Below are positions 5,399 to 7,553 of a stretch of 7,553 bases of DNA, piece after piece. The notes beneath the pieces were generated by a model that ran no database searches, was not told where the DNA came from, and was given only the letters and a program-made list of their open reading frames with translations. Source of the DNA: JADLEX01 sp964586775 (lineage in GTDB: Bacteria; Lernaellota; Lernaellaia; JACKCT01); NCBI GenBank assembly GCA_964586775.1, contig CAZPJD010000217.1:1-7553 (forward strand). Direction: 5' to 3'. The position numbers and the translations under genes were made by a program. The stretch's first letter is position 1. Each line of letters opens with the position of its first letter.

Positions 5399-5427
5399 GG
5401 AAGTCAAGAGTTTTCCATTTGACTTCC
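5399..5427. promoter_or_regulatory. 9-bp perfect inverted repeat in the divergent intergenic region
   Basis: GGAAGTCAA (5399-5407) and TTGACTTCC (5419-5427) are perfect inverted repeats separated by 11 bases. The site lies 79 bases upstream of the lipoprotein ATG and 147 bases upstream of the exported-protein ATG. Each arm contains TTGACT, resembling a -35 box, but I find no well-placed -10 for either. A dimeric regulator could bind here, or it could be a hairpin. The rest of the 253-base gap (5321-5573) holds only weak -10-like candidates for the plus-strand gene, such as CATAAT at 5527-5532 and TATGAT at 5554-5559. Confidence 0.45.
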
Positions 5428-5573
5428 CGACGGCGAAGCAGCACTCGACGTCGACAAGTGTCCACGAGTTTCATCCCGATCGGCGAATCGGCCGGATGCG
5501 GGCATTCCCATTTCGCGCGTTCGCTCCATAATGCGTCCATCGAGACCGAACGTTATGATTGGAATCTGAAGCC

Positions 5574-6665
5574 ATGAAACATCCCATGACCGTTGCGGTT
5601 TGCGCGGCGATGTTCCTGTTCGCGGCGAATGCGTCGTTCGCCCAGGACGCGCCGGTGTGGTTCAACGGCTTCGACGAAAAATCGGCGGGCTTCGAGAAGG
5701 TCGCGGTATTCGTGGACGCCGCCGTCACGCGCTATCTCGAAAACGGCAAGGTCTTCATCTCGAAGTCGGAGTCGATGTCGCTGGCGACGGCGCTCGACGA
5801 GCAGATCGATCTCACGCTGCAGAAGCTCGGTTACGCCGAGACGGCGCACGCCCATCTGTTTTCAGCGTCGTACACCGACGTGACGCGCGCGCTCGCATCG
5901 GAAACCGGCAAACCCATCGCCGACCAGACCGCGCCGTTTCATCTAGATCCCGACATCACCCGCGTCGCGCAGCTCGCGGCCGATGTTCACAAGGCGCTCG
6001 CGCTCACGGCCGACCTCGCCGCCGGGGCGAATCCCGCCGGCACGGGCATCGACGAGGAATCCGCGCGGCGTATCGCGGGCAACTACCGCGCGAACGGCAT
6101 CGCCGTGGTCATCGCCGTCGGCCACTTCGAGGACAAGCCCGTGCGCGAGTTCCCCGCCCCCGACGCCGAGCGGGTGCGGCGGCTGGATGCGCCGGTGTTG
6201 GCGATCGCGGTTTACGAGGGAAATTCCGGCAAGCTCGTATTCTTTCGCCGCATGATCGAGTGGAAAAAGCAGAAAGAAGCGGTCTTTGCGTCGACGCTCA
6301 AGGACCTGCACGACGGCTTCCCCAAGGCGCGCGTGGGCGGGCGCTTCACGGTACCGCCCCTGCCCCGTTTCGATTCGTCGAAAAAGGAAGACGGTGACGA
6401 CGCGCTGTCGTTCTTCGCGCAGGGGTCGGATGTCGAATCGGGATTCGAGTCGCAGCGCCTGGGCGTCATCAAGTCGCGCACGCCGGTGCCGTTTTCGTCG
6501 ATGCCCACGGCGAACCGCAACGACACGTCGATGATCGCGCCGAACACGGTCGTACGCATCATCGGACGGCACAGCATCTACACCAAGGTGGTTTTGCGCG
6601 ACGGACGCGTGGGCTGGGTGCCCACCGATTCCGTCTGGCTGCGCGCGGGCGCGCCGTTGAACTAG
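5574..6665 (+). CDS. Exported protein of unknown function with a C-terminal SH3-like domain
   Basis: The 363-residue product starts MKHPMTVAVCAAMFLFAANA and has a signal peptide likely cut after SFA (residue 23), so it should be periplasmic or secreted. The large middle (24-300) is alpha/beta in appearance and I do not recognise it. A strand-like GIAVVIAVGHFEDKPV (175-190) and APVLAIAVYEGNSGKLVFFRRMI (206-228) may form the core of one domain. The C-terminal part, about 318-356, reads as a bacterial SH3 fold (VVRIIGRHSIYTKVVLRDGRVGWVPTDSV); such domains often bind peptidoglycan or peptides, which suggests a cell-envelope role (inference). ATG 5574 was preferred over an upstream in-frame TTG (5559) and over ATG 5586 because it gives the normal basic n-region; GGAA lies about 10 bases upstream. 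It converges on the flavoprotein gene, with which it shares a CTAG stop, and no terminator separates them. Confidence 0.88.
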   Translation: MKHPMTVAVCAAMFLFAANASFAQDAPVWFNGFDEKSAGFEKVAVFVDAAVTRYLENGKVFISKSESMSLATALDEQIDLTLQKLGYAETAHAHLFSASYTDVTRALASETGKPIADQTAPFHLDPDITRVAQLAADVHKALALTADLAAGANPAGTGIDEESARRIAGNYRANGIAVVIAVGHFEDKPVREFPAPDAERVRRLDAPVLAIAVYEGNSGKLVFFRRMIEWKKQKEAVFASTLKDLHDGFPKARVGGRFTVPPLPRFDSSKKEDGDDALSFFAQGSDVESGFESQRLGVIKSRTPVPFSSMPTANRNDTSMIAPNTVVRIIGRHSIYTKVVLRDGRVGWVPTDSVWLRAGAPLN

Positions 6666-7553
6666 CTTCGCCCGCTCGTCAGTTCGCGAAGCCACGCGCC
6701 GCCGTCGAGGGCCGCGCGCATCTCGCGCAGCAGATCGGCGAAAACCTCGCGCACGGGTTTGATCTCGTCGCACAGGTAGCACGACTGCCCCGCGCTCACC
6801 GAGCCCTGCTCGACATCGCCGTTCACCACCGCGAGACGCACCCGCCCGCGCCCGATGAAATCGCGGATCTCGTCGTCGCTCGCGCCGCCGTCTTCGAGCG
6901 CGCGCAGTCGGTCGGAAACAGGGTTGTGCACGACGCGCGACGGGCTGACGCGCACGGCGGTGACCATGGTGCCGCCGTCGCCCGCCTCGCGGATCTTGCG
7001 TTTGAACTCGTCGTGGGCCTCGCACTCACTCGTGAGGATGAGGCGCGTGCCGAGCTGCACGCCGTCGGCCCCCAGCATGAAAGCCGCCGCGACCTGCCGC
7101 CCATCGGCGATACCACCCGCGCAGATCACCGGCACGTTCACGGCGCGCTTCACGGTGCGGACGAGCACCATCGTGGTGGTGCCGTCGCGCGAGACGTGGC
7201 CGCCCGCCTCGTAACCCTCGGCCACCACCGCGTCCACGCCGCACTGCTCGCTTTTTTTGGCGAGGCGCGCCGAGGGAACGACATGCGCGACCTTGATGCC
7301 CGCGGCGTGCAACAGCGGCGTCGTGCGTTCGGGATTGCCCGCGCTGGTGAAGACGATCTTCACGCCCTCGTCGGCGCACACGCGCAATAGATCGGGCGCG
7401 TGTTTGTAGAGCAGCGGAACGTTCACGCCGACGGGCTTCGTCGTCAGCGAGCGGACCTTGCGAATCTCATCGACCAGCGTGTCGGGGCGATTGCTGCCCC
7501 CGGCGAGCAACCCAAGCCCGCCCGCCTCGCTCACCGCCGCCGCCCACGCCGCC
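6662..7553 (-). CDS. FabK-like enoyl-ACP reductase II / nitronate monooxygenase-family flavoprotein (N-terminus off the right edge)
   Basis: An FMN-dependent TIM-barrel enzyme of the FabK/nitronate monooxygenase (2-nitropropane dioxygenase) superfamily. FabK reduces enoyl-ACP in fatty-acid synthesis; nitronate monooxygenases oxidise alkyl nitronates. 296 residues are visible; the frame stays open to the edge, where AAWAAAVSEAGGLGLLAGG matches the early part of the fold, so perhaps 20-30 residues are missing. Motifs, numbered from the first visible residue: TKPVGVNVPLL (38-48), HVVPSARLAKK (90-100), the flavin/active-site AEGYEAGGH (111-119), the phosphate-binding VPVICAGGIADG (140-151) and FMLGADGVQLGTR (158-170), and the C-terminal VVNGDVEQGSVSAGQ (242-256). 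Many of these resemble FabK more than classic nitronate monooxygenase. After GGH, VSRDG replaces the usual IGK and lengthens the loop, and a CxxC follows (SCYLC). The physiological substrate cannot be settled from sequence. Confidence 0.9.
   Translation of the reverse strand, partial: AAWAAAVSEAGGLGLLAGGSNRPDTLVDEIRKVRSLTTKPVGVNVPLLYKHAPDLLRVCADEGVKIVFTSAGNPERTTPLLHAAGIKVAHVVPSARLAKKSEQCGVDAVVAEGYEAGGHVSRDGTTTMVLVRTVKRAVNVPVICAGGIADGRQVAAAFMLGADGVQLGTRLILTSECEAHDEFKRKIREAGDGGTMVTAVRVSPSRVVHNPVSDRLRALEDGGASDDEIRDFIGRGRVRLAVVNGDVEQGSVSAGQSCYLCDEIKPVREVFADLLREMRAALDGGAWLRELTSGRS

Noticed and set aside
5943..7025. A 360-residue minus-strand frame across the end of the exported-protein gene and into the flavoprotein gene
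   Set aside because: It overlaps two genes supported by family motifs or a signal peptide, and its product is Arg-rich without domains.
1..7553. CRISPR arrays, tRNA or rRNA genes, insertion sequences, toxin-antitoxin or phage modules
   Set aside because: I found no regularly spaced repeats, cloverleaf or rRNA signature, transposase or integrase motif, or terminal inverted repeats; the genes are mostly housekeeping or single-unit.

Overview
The window is high-GC bacterial DNA, strongly biased to G/C at third codon positions, with tightly packed genes. It suggests a Gram-negative, deltaproteobacteria-like or related lineage. The hints are a zinc-type ribosomal protein L31, a putative lipoprotein with an acidic then Thr/Ser-rich linker and a Cys-rich segment, periplasmic proteins with signal peptides, a FabK-like flavoenzyme and a TetR-type palindrome at a lipid-related gene. 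No single marker fixes the phylum, so this placement is an inference.

Layout. Positions 1-2210 are a minus-strand housekeeping cluster, read right to left: rpmE (L31) with its own promoter, structured leader and terminator; then a four-helix DUF1385/YqhQ-family membrane protein with its own extended -10 promoter; then prfA (release factor 1), whose 3' part runs off the left edge. Divergently on the plus strand (2346-3674) lies a 442-residue protein I cannot assign by name. It has a sigma70-like promoter and a strong terminator, and its C-terminal part looks like a decayed Mrr-type nuclease fold. On the minus strand follow a small stand-alone SCP2 lipid-carrier protein (3750-4073), whose promoter carries a perfect 18-bp palindrome over the predicted transcription start, and a secreted lipoprotein that appears split by a frameshift (4296-5320). 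A divergent intergenic region with a 9-bp inverted repeat leads to a plus-strand exported protein with a C-terminal SH3-like domain (5574-6665). That gene converges on, and shares a CTAG stop with, a FabK/nitronate monooxygenase-family flavoprotein that runs off the right edge.

How the genes work together. rpmE, the DUF1385 gene and prfA form a translation-linked neighbourhood known from other bacteria. SCP2 and the FabK-like enzyme both point to acyl or lipid metabolism but are separate transcription units. The rest look like single-gene units. I see no RNA genes, CRISPR, insertion sequences, integrases or phage genes, and no convincing new multi-gene system. The best leads are the palindromic operator, the frameshifted lipoprotein, the unassigned 442-residue protein and the uncharacterised DUF1385 protein.
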